Shown: positions 1-9,285, counted from the first letter of the stretch. The stretch is 64,000 nt of DNA from Gracilibacter sp. BRH_c7a (GCA_001516055.1 LOEZ01000019.1:62001-126000), one strand, 5' to 3'. The notes: generated from the sequence alone by a model not told the origin. Program-made: numbers and translations.

Positions 1-98
1 CCCTCTCTGAGAGGTAGATGGGTTGGAACGAGATAGTGATAGCTCCGATCCAAACGTCTATTAGCTACATCAACCAGTATTTCTGCATATCTAACCAA
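1..98 (-). CDS. priA: Primosomal helicase PriA, N-terminal fragment (runs off the left edge)
   Basis: Only the first 32 codons lie in the window. The reading begins at a TTG (96-98) and gives RYAEILVDVANRRLDRSYHY followed by LVP, which matches the start of the PriA 3'-DNA-binding domain. PriA restarts stalled replication forks by loading the replicative helicase. An in-frame TAA lies directly upstream of the TTG, so no earlier start is possible, and GGAGGG sits about 9 nt before it. The helicase domain is outside the window. The assignment rests on this short segment alone. The gene is divergent from uraA. Confidence 0.72.
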   Translation of the reverse strand, partial: MVRYAEILVDVANRRLDRSYHYLVPTHLPLRE

Positions 99-346
99 TT
101 ATTGTGACCCTCCTGTTGACCTCTTCTCATGGAGCTTACCTTCTATTACTTAGAATTATAACAGATAACATCGGTTGATTTTCAATATTTTTACCTTCTT
201 GAGCTTATTACGCAGTAACTTTCCCCAAACTGTGTCAGACCAAAAACTACAACATAAATATTTTTTCTACAAATGTTGATAATATATCTAAAAATATATT
301 GCTAACTTCCAAATGTTTTGCTATTCTTGTTGAGGACATATAAATA
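99..346. other. Intergenic region between priA and the uraA leader
   Basis: No gene is seen. On the minus strand a TATAAT at 155-160 is a possible -10 box for priA, with TTGAAA at 180-185 at a long 19 nt spacing. On the plus strand TATAAA at 339-344 could be the -10 box for the uraA leader; no convincing -35 is visible. The stretch is very AT-rich from about 240 to 310. Confidence 0.35.
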
Positions 347-452
347 CCTTTAAACTGGTCCCGTGAGGCTGGAAAGGAATAATTGTAAGTTGTACATCTG
401 TGCAATCATACCTCTTCCTGCTCACGAAACGGAAGAGGTTTATATTATTTTT
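347..452 (+). promoter_or_regulatory. PyrR-binding attenuator leader of uraA
   Basis: A stem (CCTTT at 347, AAAGG at 373-377) presents TCCCGTGAGGCT, which fits the PyrR RNA-binding consensus UCCnGnGAGGCU. It is followed by an intrinsic terminator with stem CCTCTTCC (411-418) and GGAAGAGG (431-438) and a T-rich tail. In this known Firmicute mechanism UMP-bound PyrR holds the binding loop and lets the terminator form, so the permease is shut off when pyrimidines are plentiful. The antiterminator would involve the segment between the two hairpins. Confidence 0.85.
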
Positions 453-465
453 AGGAGGTTTAATA

Positions 466-1674
466 ATGGCTAAAGAAATTCAAATCCACGAAAGACTACC
501 TCTGTTTAAGGCCATTCCCTTGGGATTGCAGCATGTTTTCGCCATGTTCGGAGCTACCGTCCTTGTCCCTTTCCTTACTGGGTTAAGTCCGGCAATCGCT
601 CTTCTGGCTTCCGGTATCGGTACTATTGTTTTTCTACTTCTTACAGGAAGCAAAATACCAGCATACTTAGGTTCTTCTTTCGCTTACATCGGAGCTCTTA
701 GCGTTTTTGTTAAAGATCAAGAAAATGTAGGAGCTGCCATGGCTGGAGCACTTACTATCGGAATTATCTATATACTTGTCTACCTACTAATGACTGTGAT
801 TGGAACCGGTTGGATTCACAAAATCGTTCCTCCAGTTGTATCCGGACCTGTCGTAGCCATCATCGGTTTGAGTCTAACTCCAGTAGCGGCCGATATGGCT
901 TCTGGAAACTGGTACATCGCTATTTTCACCCTTGCAGTAGCTATTATCTTTTCTATATTTGCCAAAGGCTTTTTCAAAATCATTCCCATCCTTTTGGCAA
1001 TAATTTTTGGTTATATCGCTTCGGCTATTATGGGTATCGTAGACTACAGCTTAATCAAGGCGTCTACTGAAAATATTATTGCCTTCCCGGTTGTTTTCTC
1101 AGAAACCATGCCAACGTTCAGCAAGGCAGCTATTCTGATGTTTGCACCTTTGGCTTTTGTAACTATTATCGAGGACTTGGGACATATGATTGTTCTTGGT
1201 AAAATCACTCATTCTAATCCAATCGAGAACCCCGGATTCAATAAAGTAGTTCTGGGCAATGGCGTAGCTACTGGAATCGGAAGTTTCCTCGGCGGCCCTC
1301 CTCTTACAACTTACGGGGAAAATATCGGAGTCTTAGCCGTAACTCGTGTTTATAGTACATTTAATATCTGGGTAGCAGCAATAATCGCAATTATTTTAAG
1401 CTTTGTTAATCCGTTACAAGCAGCAATTATGTCCATCCCGACTGCTGTTATGGGCGGAGTCACTATCCTTCTCTTCGGTATGATCGGGGCAGCCGGTCTT
1501 CGAACTTTGATTGAGGCTAAAGTCAACTTTTCAAAATCCAAAAACCTCATAATAGCTTCAGTTATTTTCGCCGTCGGAATTGGCGTTAGCAGTCATGGGG
1601 TCGCCTGGGCAACCCTGGCAGGTATTGGCCTTAACCTTGTTTTGCCTGATGCTCCTGAAGACGAAAACGAATAA
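466..1674 (+). CDS. uraA: Uracil permease, NCS2 family
   Basis: A 402-residue polytopic membrane protein that imports uracil with protons. The first membrane segment carries the NCS2 Gln-His signature (GLQHVFAMFGATVLVP). The two substrate-binding acidic sites of UraA-type carriers are visible in IIEDLGHM and TTYGENIGV. The start is the ATG at 466, 7 nt after AGGAGG; an upstream in-frame ATG at 400 would place the attenuator hairpin inside the coding region and is rejected. The PyrR leader shows pyrimidine control. The gene stands alone, followed by a terminator. The substrate could in principle be another nucleobase, but PyrR control favours uracil. Confidence 0.93.
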   Translation: MAKEIQIHERLPLFKAIPLGLQHVFAMFGATVLVPFLTGLSPAIALLASGIGTIVFLLLTGSKIPAYLGSSFAYIGALSVFVKDQENVGAAMAGALTIGIIYILVYLLMTVIGTGWIHKIVPPVVSGPVVAIIGLSLTPVAADMASGNWYIAIFTLAVAIIFSIFAKGFFKIIPILLAIIFGYIASAIMGIVDYSLIKASTENIIAFPVVFSETMPTFSKAAILMFAPLAFVTIIEDLGHMIVLGKITHSNPIENPGFNKVVLGNGVATGIGSFLGGPPLTTYGENIGVLAVTRVYSTFNIWVAAIIAIILSFVNPLQAAIMSIPTAVMGGVTILLFGMIGAAGLRTLIEAKVNFSKSKNLIIASVIFAVGIGVSSHGVAWATLAGIGLNLVLPDAPEDENE

Positions 1675-1707
1675 AAAAAGCTTACAATATCTCGAACGAA
1701 AAAAGTA

Positions 1708-1743
1708 ATCAGCAATGTCGAATATGACATTGCTGATTTTTAT
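1708..1743 (+). terminator. Intrinsic terminator after uraA
   Basis: A 12-bp perfect stem, ATCAGCAATGTC (1708-1719) and GACATTGCTGAT (1726-1737), with a 6-nt loop and a following T run. Confidence 0.9.
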
Positions 1744-1790
1744 ATTGCTAAAATACATGGTTCTTAACGACGCAAAATTATAATTATTTA

Positions 1791-1840
1791 TAAAGTGAAG
1801 AACCGTCCCTGATTTTATTAAAGTAAAGAACCGTCCCTGA
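1791..1840. repeat. Two direct copies of a TAAAGTRAAGAACCGTCCCT element
   Basis: Near-identical 22-bp units at 1791-1812 and 1819-1840 share the core AAGAACCGTCCCTGA. Read on the minus strand this is TCAGGGACGGTTCTT, a kind of sequence seen in intergenic REP-like elements of Firmicutes that are linked to Y1 (REP-associated tyrosine) transposases. No transposase is next to it. The units lie just downstream of the PrcB-like gene. Function is unknown. Confidence 0.55.
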
Positions 1841-1851
1841 CTTTACTGGCT

Positions 1852-2367
1852 TTACTGTTCGATATCGTATGCGATCTCATAATGACCTTCATAGATCTTA
1901 TCGGTTTCGATAACTAAGCTGGGGTAGGTCATTACTGTGGCAACCATATCATCTTTACCGGGTTTGACATATTTGACAAACACTTTAAGAATGCCATCTT
2001 CAAGAACTAAATCCTTTAGTTCAATGGTGTATCCACCTGAGGTTTGCTCTCCCATGGTGAGCACTATATAGGTTCGGTTATTGATATTAAGTGCCTGCTG
2101 GGTTTCCTTAGTTTTATTATTTTCAAGATATTTCTCGATTTCAGCCGGGTATCCTTGACTCAAGACTTTGGCTGTCACACCATTAAAGTCCTTCGGTTCA
2201 TTATTACCATCATCCCCTCCAACAGGATCACCATGGCCAGAATCTCCTGCTGGCGGATTATCTTCCACGGGTGGTTTGTCATTAATCCCAGAAGAACATC
2301 CTCCTAAGGAGACAATCAACAGGATACTGAGTACAATCAGCAAGCATACTCTAAGTGTTTTTTTCAT
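1852..2367 (-). CDS. Lipoprotein with PrcB-type C-terminal domain
   Basis: A 171-residue predicted lipoprotein. The N-terminal signal segment ends in SLGGC, a lipobox. A low-complexity Pro/Gly/Asp/Asn linker (residues about 28-58) follows, then a domain with GEQTSGGYTIELKDLVLEDG and the later Pro-Tyr pattern of the PrcB C-terminal family, first described in a spirochaete protease complex. It is probably anchored outside the membrane. No protease gene is adjacent, so the role is open. The SD and start are normal (ATG at 2367). It diverges from the DUF401 gene, with about 210 bp of shared promoter region. Confidence 0.65.
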   Translation of the reverse strand: MKKTLRVCLLIVLSILLIVSLGGCSSGINDKPPVEDNPPAGDSGHGDPVGGDDGNNEPKDFNGVTAKVLSQGYPAEIEKYLENNKTKETQQALNINNRTYIVLTMGEQTSGGYTIELKDLVLEDGILKVFVKYVKPGKDDMVATVMTYPSLVIETDKIYEGHYEIAYDIEQ

Positions 2368-2581
2368 CTTCCTTACCTCCGCATACTTTATCTTTAGACT
2401 TTGTTTTAGGCTAAAACCATGGTCTTAAGTTATTACTGTTATCACTTTATATAGTCGTTATATCTTCTTCTAATCTAACGAAGGGATTTGCTCCATTACT
2501 ATTATATCGAAAGGGCTACCAAGCAGCTATGAAAGAAACTATAATGTTTCTATGTGATTAATCTAAGAAAGGCTAAAATAA

Positions 2582-3859
2582 ATGCTTATATTATATAAAA
2601 TGCTAGTGGTACTCGCTCTTCTAGTTTTTCTCTTAAGGCGCAAAACCCAATTCGGCAGTGCCATGCTGGCAGCTACCCTTTTGCTCTTCATCTTAACTAT
2701 ACCGGAAACATCTCTCCTTTTCCAGGCAGCAAGCAATACTGTCCTGAACCCCGGGTCTTGGTTTATGATGTTAACCCTTTATTTTGTTATGTGTTTAGAA
2801 TACATCCTAAGAACAAGTGGAATACTTAAAAATTTCACAACATCTGCTCGGAAAATATTTGGAAGCGATAGGGTTCTTTTAGGTTTTATGCCTGCTTTTC
2901 TTGGGTTTCTCCCTTCACTGGGAGGGGCTATTTTCTCAGCTCCTTTAGTTAAACAAGCAGGCGATCGCTACAAACTTTCACCTGAACGGATGAGTGCTAT
3001 CAATTATTGGTTCCGTCATATTTGGGAATTCACCAACCCTATCCTCCCCGCCATCCTTCTCGCCAGCCAAATAACCAGGATTCCAGCGGGAAGCTTAATC
3101 GCCCAATTGTTCATCTTCACCTTAGCGGCAACGGCCATCGGCATCTTGGTACTCTTAACCGGTAAAGCTTATCGAGCTTCGGAAGCAGATAAGAAAGACC
3201 TACTAGTCTTTCCAGATAAGATTTCTGAGGATAATCTTTTTACCAATAATTTCGAAGGCAAAGAAAGTGATATTCCCTCAAGCATGATATACAGAAGTAT
3301 CCTCTTAGCCGCAGGTCCAATCTTCATTAATATATTACTCGTTGTTGTCTTCAACATGAATACAGCTCTCGCTTTGGGTCTGGTACTTGCCGGCATGTCT
3401 CTAATCCTAAGATTAAATATAGTCCAAGTTAAGAAAATGTTTGTATCTTCCTTCACTTTAAGCATACAGTGGGCTGTACTTAACATTCTGTTCTTTCAGG
3501 AGATGCTTTTTGTAACCGGGTCAATCGATCAAATCGTACTGGTATTCGAGTCTTCCGGGATTCCGGTAATTGCTATTATTAGTATTACAGCCTTCGTTAT
3601 CGGACTCCTTGCCGGCAGCCTTCAAGGTTTCGTTGCCGTAGCTTTTCCCTTGATTTTTCCCTTAGCTCAAAACAATATGGATGTTATCGCCATGAGTTAT
3701 GTTGCAGGTGTATTCGGCACCATGTCTTCTCCTTCTCATCTCTGTCTCATCGTCACCATCGAGTATTTCAAATCTGATTTCGTGAAAACCCTGCTGCCAA
3801 TCATCGTAATGGAAATTTTGATGGTTATTTTCACTGTCTTCTATATCTATATGTTCTGA
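2582..3859 (+). CDS. DUF401 family integral membrane protein (ion-transporter-like)
   Basis: A 425-residue hydrophobic protein with roughly 10-12 membrane segments. The motif region GFLPSLGGAIFSAPLV and the central NYWFRHIWEFTNPILPA are typical of the DUF401 family, which sits within the ion-transporter superfamily of anion and metabolite carriers. The substrate is unknown. A soluble loop of about 50 residues (EADKKDLLVFPDKISED...) divides the two halves. The ATG at 2582 follows GAAAGG; a second ATG at 2600 is also possible. It is monocistronic by its own terminator. Confidence 0.75.
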   Translation: MLILYKMLVVLALLVFLLRRKTQFGSAMLAATLLLFILTIPETSLLFQAASNTVLNPGSWFMMLTLYFVMCLEYILRTSGILKNFTTSARKIFGSDRVLLGFMPAFLGFLPSLGGAIFSAPLVKQAGDRYKLSPERMSAINYWFRHIWEFTNPILPAILLASQITRIPAGSLIAQLFIFTLAATAIGILVLLTGKAYRASEADKKDLLVFPDKISEDNLFTNNFEGKESDIPSSMIYRSILLAAGPIFINILLVVVFNMNTALALGLVLAGMSLILRLNIVQVKKMFVSSFTLSIQWAVLNILFFQEMLFVTGSIDQIVLVFESSGIPVIAIISITAFVIGLLAGSLQGFVAVAFPLIFPLAQNNMDVIAMSYVAGVFGTMSSPSHLCLIVTIEYFKSDFVKTLLPIIVMEILMVIFTVFYIYMF

Positions 3860-3912
3860 TTCCATTCTCTAGGCTCTTGCTGATTCTTATCATATAGTCT
3901 CTTGCTTATCCC

Positions 3913-3945
3913 AAAAGTTACACTTTCCCCTCTTGTAACTTTTTG
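3913..3945 (+). terminator. Likely terminator after the DUF401 gene
   Basis: A 10-bp stem, AAAAGTTACA (3913-3922) and TGTAACTTTT (3934-3943), ends in a short T run. It separates this gene from the ECF sigma gene. Confidence 0.65.
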
Positions 3946-4000
3946 AGATATAAAAGTACACACCTATCGAAAGCAATTTGTTTTCGAGGATTGAGGCGTT

Positions 4001-4510
4001 ATGAAGCAGATTGAAGATATTTACAACAAATTTCATAAGCAAATCTTCGGATATTTTTATCATCTAACCTATAACTCCGATCTGGCCAGCGAGTTAACTC
4101 AGGAGACTTTCTATCAGGTAATAATATCCATACCCAGATTCAAAGGGAACAGCAAGCTGTCAACCTGGATCTATAGTATTGCACGCAATACTTATCTCAA
4201 GAAGATTAAGAAGGAAAGCAAGTATCTGCTTACAGAAGAAAAAGATCTTCATAACCTCATCCCTCCGGACAAGACCAATGACCCGGAGTTTATCCTTGAA
4301 CAGCAAGAAGACAAGCAGAAGATTAAGCAAGTATTCAGTAGATTATCAGAGAATTATGCTTCCATCCTTATCCTGCGAGACAAGAATGGCCTTTCCTACA
4401 AAGAGATTTCTCAAATCACCGGGATGAGTGATTCCTCGGTAAAAGTCACACTATTCCGAGCACGTCAAAAATTCAAAGAGTTATATTCACAAGATAAAGG
4501 GGGTGAATAG
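4001..4510 (+). CDS. ECF-family RNA polymerase sigma factor
   Basis: A 169-residue sigma factor. Region 2 is seen in FGYFYHLTYNSDLASELTQE and FKGNSKLSTWIYSIARNTYL, and region 4 in YKEISQITGMSDSSVKVTLF. The length is typical for ECF factors. It is followed at once by an anti-sigma gene whose ribosome-binding site lies in the last codons, so the two are translationally coupled. The target regulon cannot be read from the window; such pairs usually include their own promoter among targets. Confidence 0.92.
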   Translation: MKQIEDIYNKFHKQIFGYFYHLTYNSDLASELTQETFYQVIISIPRFKGNSKLSTWIYSIARNTYLKKIKKESKYLLTEEKDLHNLIPPDKTNDPEFILEQQEDKQKIKQVFSRLSENYASILILRDKNGLSYKEISQITGMSDSSVKVTLFRARQKFKELYSQDKGGE

Positions 4511-4511
4511 T

Positions 4512-5975
4512 TTGCCAGAAAGAATACCTTGTAGTTTGATTGAAGATCTGCTGCCTCTATATATTGAAAATGAAGTTCAAGAAGATACAAGCAAGATTGT
4601 AACTAAACACCTCTCAGAATGTCAAAGCTGTCAACAGATGTTTGAGGATATGTCCAGCAGTATTTTTCGAGATATTGATTTAGAAGATGAGTCTGAAGTC
4701 AAAGAATATGCTGCTGAGAAAAAATATCTACTCCGAGCTAAAAAAGTTTTCTTAGCCATTAGCATTCTAGCCGCATTTATTTTCGTGACTTTCACTGGAT
4801 CTTCCTATTTCTTAGGAAAAAATCAAGGAGAGTATAGTGAACGGTTCAAGCTTGCCGAACAGTATGATATTTTCCTCACTGTTAATGATACTAAAGAATT
4901 CGAGGGCAGTGAATTGACTCTATCGAAGATGCTGTTAGATAGTTCTCTGACCAGTATAATCTTGGAATCTAATTTGAGCCTAGATTACTTCGATAGTATC
5001 ACTCTTAAAGACAACCAGGAGCATTTCTACCCGAGAGCTTTTACTCTCCTCGAGAAACAATACTACAAGAGTGCTGATAATATCTACACCTTGGACTTCG
5101 TTCCAGCCCGCCCTGAAGCCGAATCCCTTATCTTGGAACTGACCAAATTCCATGAGGATGACTCTTTCACCATTGTCGCTTTCGAAGTGGCTTTGGAAAA
5201 TACAGACAAGATCTTACTAGCTCAGGACTATCAAAAAAAGTATCTTGACCTTCTACAAATAGAAATGTCTGGGATAGAGTTAGCTCTTCAATCTCTAGAA
5301 CAAGGGATTAGTCATACAGCATTGGATTTAGACCTTGATTATACCAGAACGATATACGATGGTGTCAGCTTCGGTTGGTATCCCAAAGACGATGTGAGAG
5401 ACCTAAATGTTCTTGATCTCAAAACTCATAGAGATGGTGAATCGTTAGATATCCTTTCTATCGAGGATGTCACAATTGAACAATTGATTCCTGATAGTGG
5501 TAAAACTACCGTCCCCAGACAAACCAATCGAACCTATAGAATAATAACTACTCCTTTACCTGAGACTATAACCCAACTGATGCTAGAACTGGATAACATC
5601 TTTGCTTACAAATATATCCACAAAAACGATCTCCAGCTAGATTTTTCAAACAGCAATCGAATTAACTTTGATAACTCATTCTTATCGGACAATTACACTG
5701 TTAAACTAAATTCAGCAATCCGAGAGAACAATAAAATTAAGCTTTATTATGAAATTACCAACCAAAATAACCTACCGCTACCAGAACACCTCTTGGATGC
5801 CAGAATAAGGGTAAGTGACAATATGTATGATGTCCCTGTCCAAGGACGGAATACGATAGAAGGCATTGAGCATTACGTGGAATTTGAGACTATGGACACG
5901 GATAAATACTCTCTGGATCTATTGCGAATAGGTTTTAAACTGGAGAGCGGTACACATGTTATAAAGTTAAACTAA
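4512..5975 (+). CDS. Membrane-anchored zinc-type anti-sigma factor
   Basis: A 487-residue protein. The cytoplasmic N-terminus carries the HLSECQSC (HxxxCxxC) zinc anti-sigma motif that clamps the ECF factor. One membrane segment follows (about residues 75-97), then an extracytoplasmic region of about 390 residues, presumably the sensor. The start is ambiguous: the TTG at 4512 is 8 nt from a strong AAAGGGGGTGA ribosome site and is preferred, while the GTG at 4503 overlaps that site. Partner: the sigma gene directly upstream. The signal sensed is unknown. Confidence 0.85.
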   Translation: MPERIPCSLIEDLLPLYIENEVQEDTSKIVTKHLSECQSCQQMFEDMSSSIFRDIDLEDESEVKEYAAEKKYLLRAKKVFLAISILAAFIFVTFTGSSYFLGKNQGEYSERFKLAEQYDIFLTVNDTKEFEGSELTLSKMLLDSSLTSIILESNLSLDYFDSITLKDNQEHFYPRAFTLLEKQYYKSADNIYTLDFVPARPEAESLILELTKFHEDDSFTIVAFEVALENTDKILLAQDYQKKYLDLLQIEMSGIELALQSLEQGISHTALDLDLDYTRTIYDGVSFGWYPKDDVRDLNVLDLKTHRDGESLDILSIEDVTIEQLIPDSGKTTVPRQTNRTYRIITTPLPETITQLMLELDNIFAYKYIHKNDLQLDFSNSNRINFDNSFLSDNYTVKLNSAIRENNKIKLYYEITNQNNLPLPEHLLDARIRVSDNMYDVPVQGRNTIEGIEHYVEFETMDTDKYSLDLLRIGFKLESGTHVIKLN

Positions 5976-6023
5976 AATGAATATCCCAGTAGGAAGAAGT
6001 ATATTCTTTAGTAGATAATTATT

Positions 6024-6058
6024 AAACTGCCTGAAAAAAATAATCAGGCAGTTTCACT
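6024..6058. terminator. Bidirectional terminator between the anti-sigma gene and thiD
   Basis: An 11-bp perfect stem, AAACTGCCTGA (6024-6034) and TCAGGCAGTTT (6044-6054), has an A/T-rich loop and T-rich flanks on both strands. It can end both the sigma/anti-sigma transcript and the thi operon. Confidence 0.8.
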
Positions 6059-6112
6059 TATTTTACTAAGTAAATTTTTTTCGTCCTAACCGGATCGACC
6101 TCGGTTTGATTG

Positions 6113-6916
6113 CTAAGTGACAATATCTGCTTTCTTATACAATTCGTAAAAATGATGGGTCGGGCCTACCCCTTTGCCTAAAGAAAAGGAATGCTTGATA
6201 GCCGTAGTTATATATTTCTTGCTCAATTCTACGGCTTGGGTTATTTCCAGCCCTTTGGCCAGATTGGAAGCAATAGCAGAGGAAAGAGTACACCCTGTTC
6301 CATGCGTGTGCTTCGTATTAACACGTGTAGCTTTGTATTCATAGAATATTTGCCCATCAAATAGGATATCTATAGCATCAGCTTCCAGATGTCCTCCTTT
6401 AATCAGTACATATGAAGTCCCTAAAGAAGAAATCATTTTGGCCGCTTCTTTCATATTCTGAAGATTTTTAATAGCTTTTCCTGTGATTGCTTCAGCCTCG
6501 GGAATATTGGGTGTAACTACAGAGGCCAACGGAAAGAGGCCTTTTACCAACGCCTCCCGGGCATCATCCTGCAGCAAAGTGTAGCCGCTCTTGGAAATCA
6601 TAAGCGGGTCAAGAACGATGTTTTTTGCTTTATGTTCTCTAAGCTTCTGACCAATGGTGTTAATAGTCTGAGTGACGGACACCATGCCGATCTTCAGGGC
6701 ATCCACTTCGATATCCTCAAAAATAACATCGATCTGTTTGGCGATAATCTCAGGCGAGATATCTTGGACAGCAAAAACCCTTCGCGTGTTCTGAGCGGTA
6801 ACGGCCGTAATCACACTCATTCCATAAACACCATGAGCCGCGAAAGTTTTTAAATCTGCTTGGATACCAGCTCCGCCACAGCTATCGCTTCCTGCTATGG
6901 TTAATACTTTTTTCAT
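6113..6916 (-). CDS. thiD: Hydroxymethylpyrimidine (phosphate) kinase
   Basis: A 267-residue ribokinase-fold enzyme that phosphorylates HMP and HMP-P to HMP-PP for thiamine assembly. The opening TIAGSDSCGGAGIQADLKTF is the family hallmark, and the C-terminal GTGCTLSSAIASNLA holds the anion hole and catalytic region. Length is normal. It is the last gene of the TPP-controlled thi operon, about 60 bp after thiF, and ends at a bidirectional terminator. Confidence 0.95.
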   Translation of the reverse strand: MKKVLTIAGSDSCGGAGIQADLKTFAAHGVYGMSVITAVTAQNTRRVFAVQDISPEIIAKQIDVIFEDIEVDALKIGMVSVTQTINTIGQKLREHKAKNIVLDPLMISKSGYTLLQDDAREALVKGLFPLASVVTPNIPEAEAITGKAIKNLQNMKEAAKMISSLGTSYVLIKGGHLEADAIDILFDGQIFYEYKATRVNTKHTHGTGCTLSSAIASNLAKGLEITQAVELSKKYITTAIKHSFSLGKGVGPTHHFYELYKKADIVT

Positions 6917-6978
6917 AGTATTTTAGGCAAGATTGCTTCCGCTTAAACATGGAAGAAATCTTTTCCGTTCTCCTTTCT

Positions 6979-7734
6979 TTAAAGGTTAGTTGGATTCTGA
7001 CCACAAAGGGGGCAATCTTTCCTCTGAGACCATTTCACATTTCTGAAACTTCCATCAAGGCCGTCAAATACCAAGATTCCTGCGATAGTTTTCCCTGCCC
7101 CGGTAATTCGCTTAATCACTTCCAAAGCTTGAAGGGAACCGAATATTCCTGCCGTAGCACCTACGATTCCCAATCCCTCAAAAGCTTTTCTATCTTCTGG
7201 AGGATTGGGATACAAGCATCTGTAACAAGGAGTTTCCCCGGGGATTATGGTCAATATAATCCCTTCGAACCCCTGTACTCCTGCTTCGATAAGCGGAATT
7301 TCCAATCTGAAACAGTAATCGCTGATCAGGAATCTGGAGGTGAAATTATCTGTGGCATCCACAACTATGTTATAACCGGCAAGTAACGCGGCTATATTTT
7401 CAGGGGTAACTTTCATATCATGCATAATGATAGATATTTCCGGGTTAAGACTGAGAAGTTTTTCTGCCCCTGATTCAACTTTTTTCCTTCCTATGTCAGC
7501 AGAGGTATGGAGAATCTGCCTGTTCAGATTGGAGATGGAGACCTTATCATGATCTGCAATCCCGATGGTACCTACCCCGGCTGCTGCAAGATAATACAGT
7601 ACAGGTGACCCAAGTCCACCAGCACCTATTACCAAGACCTTTGCTTGTCTGAGTTTCTCTTGTCCTTCTAGACCAATCTCCTTTAAGTTAAAATGTCGGG
7701 CATACCTTTCCTGCATTTGATTAATCATCATCAA
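6979..7734 (-). CDS. thiF: ThiS adenylyltransferase (HesA/MoeB/ThiF family)
   Basis: A 251-residue E1-like enzyme that adenylates the C-terminal glycine of ThiS in thiazole synthesis. The nucleotide-binding VIGAGGLGSPVLYYLAAAGVG, the DNFTSRF segment, and two zinc-binding Cys pairs (CYRC and CPLC near the C-terminus) are present. It overlaps thiS by 4 nt (ATGA), which points to translational coupling and supports the ThiF rather than MoeB role. MoeB-like cross-activity cannot be excluded. Confidence 0.92.
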   Translation of the reverse strand: MMMINQMQERYARHFNLKEIGLEGQEKLRQAKVLVIGAGGLGSPVLYYLAAAGVGTIGIADHDKVSISNLNRQILHTSADIGRKKVESGAEKLLSLNPEISIIMHDMKVTPENIAALLAGYNIVVDATDNFTSRFLISDYCFRLEIPLIEAGVQGFEGIILTIIPGETPCYRCLYPNPPEDRKAFEGLGIVGATAGIFGSLQALEVIKRITGAGKTIAGILVFDGLDGSFRNVKWSQRKDCPLCGQNPTNL

Positions 7735-7931
7735 CCTCCCCCCATGAACTTGACTATCTCAAGGTTATCTCCGTCATTAAGTATTATCTCTTCCCATTTT
7801 TCCCTGTCTGGTACGGAGTAGTTATGTTCTACGACCACTGTCTGAGGTTCTACACCTTTAGACTTAAGGTAATTAGATATTGATGTTGGTTGCTCCAGAG
7901 TAACCTCTTTACCGTTGACTATAACCTTCAT
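7731..7931 (-). CDS. thiS: Thiamine sulfur-carrier protein
   Basis: A 66-residue ubiquitin-fold protein that ends in MGGG. The terminal glycine is converted to a thiocarboxylate that donates sulfur to the thiazole ring. Start MKVIVNGKEV is typical. Most ThiS proteins end in two glycines, so the third is a small variation. It overlaps thiF by 4 nt. Confidence 0.94.
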   Translation of the reverse strand: MKVIVNGKEVTLEQPTSISNYLKSKGVEPQTVVVEHNYSVPDREKWEEIILNDGDNLEIVKFMGGG

Positions 7932-7974
7932 CTCCTGCTCCCCCTATTTATCATTTGTCTTATAAAGAACAAGC

Positions 7975-9285
7975 TTAAATTATATTGACATCTTCTCCTT
8001 TTAAGATTTTGTTCATATTTCTAACGGCACACATCTTGCCGCACATTGTACAGCTATCTTCTACCTCAGGTACGGAGCTTTCTCTGTACCTCCTGGGTTT
8101 TTCGCTGTCCATGGCCAGCTCAAACATCTTATTCCATTCCAGATTCTTTCTTGCCACACTCATATTGTAGTCCCATTCCTTAGCCCCTTTTATCCCTTTG
8201 GCGATATCTGCAGCATGAGCGGCGATCCTGGCTGCAACGATACCTTCTTTCATATCATTCAGATCGGGAAGCTTCAGGTGTTCTGCAGGAGTTACATAAC
8301 AGAGGAAATCAGCACCGCTGGCTGCGGCGATAGCACCTCCGATGGCACTGGTGATATGGTCATATCCTGGGGCTACGTCTGTAACGATAGGTCCTAAGAC
8401 ATAGAAAGGTGCACCATGACATAACCTTTTCTCGATTAAGACGTTGGCTGCTATCTCATTGATCGCCATATGTCCTGGACCTTCGATGATGATCTGGACA
8501 TCTTTTTTCCAGGCTTCTTTGGTTAATTCTCCTAAGACGATCAGCTCTTCCACCTGGGAAGCATCGGTGGCATCATGGATACTGCCAGGTCTGCAGGCAT
8601 CACCGAGACTGATGGTGACATCATACTCTCTGCAGATATTCAGCACCTCGTCAAAGTATTCATAGAAAGGATTCTCATTCCCGGTCAGCTCCATCCAGGT
8701 GAAAAGCAGTGATCCTCCCCGCGATACGATGTTGGTGAGCCTCCCGTTTTTCTTAAATCTTTCTGCGGTAGCCTTATTTATCCCGGCGTGGATGGTCATG
8801 AAATCTACTCCATCTTCAGCATGTTTTCTGACCACATCCAGGAATTCCTGAGCTGTGATTGTTTTCAGTTCTTTATCATAGAAGCCGACAGCATCGTAGA
8901 TAGGTACTGTCCCGATCATAGCCTTAGAAGCATCTATCAAGCGATGTCTGAATTCCTGAGTTTTGCCGTAGGAGCTTAAGTCCATAATCGCTTCTGCTCC
9001 CATATCTATAGCTCCAAGTGCTTTTTCCATCTCCAGATCGAAATCCTGACAGTCTCTGGAGATCCCAAGGTTGACGTTTATCTTGGTTCTCATTCCCTGT
9101 CCTACCCCTTCAGGACTAAGATTTTTATGATTTTTATTGGCAGGGATTACAACCTTTCCTTCTCCGACCAGTCTCATTAATTCGTTGGGGTCGATACTTT
9201 CTTTACGGGCAACTGCTTCCATCTCTTGGGTCAGATAACCATTTTTGCCTGCTTCCATCTGTGTCTTATAATTCATACCTTCCAC
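7975..9285 (-). CDS. thiC: Phosphomethylpyrimidine synthase (radical SAM)
   Basis: A 436-residue enzyme that rearranges aminoimidazole ribotide to HMP-P. The C-terminal cluster motif is CTMCGKMC (Cys412, 415, 419), the form I associate with clostridial ThiC. The core ([32 protein letters not shown]) is well conserved. Length fits the shorter clostridial class. The paralogue BzaF, which makes 5-hydroxybenzimidazole, is similar in sequence, but the position inside a TPP-riboswitch thi operon favours ThiC. Confidence 0.93.
   Translation of the reverse strand: MEGMNYKTQMEAGKNGYLTQEMEAVARKESIDPNELMRLVGEGKVVIPANKNHKNLSPEGVGQGMRTKINVNLGISRDCQDFDLEMEKALGAIDMGAEAIMDLSSYGKTQEFRHRLIDASKAMIGTVPIYDAVGFYDKELKTITAQEFLDVVRKHAEDGVDFMTIHAGINKATAERFKKNGRLTNIVSRGGSLLFTWMELTGNENPFYEYFDEVLNICREYDVTISLGDACRPGSIHDATDASQVEELIVLGELTKEAWKKDVQIIIEGPGHMAINEIAANVLIEKRLCHGAPFYVLGPIVTDVAPGYDHITSAIGGAIAAASGADFLCYVTPAEHLKLPDLNDMKEGIVAARIAAHAADIAKGIKGAKEWDYNMSVARKNLEWNKMFELAMDSEKPRRYRESSVPEVEDSCTMCGKMCAVRNMNKILKGEDVNII

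Noticed and set aside
7975-9285. BzaF (5-hydroxybenzimidazole synthase) instead of ThiC
   Set aside because: The gene is inside a TPP-riboswitch operon with all other thi genes, away from the cob operon. Sequence alone does not fully exclude it.
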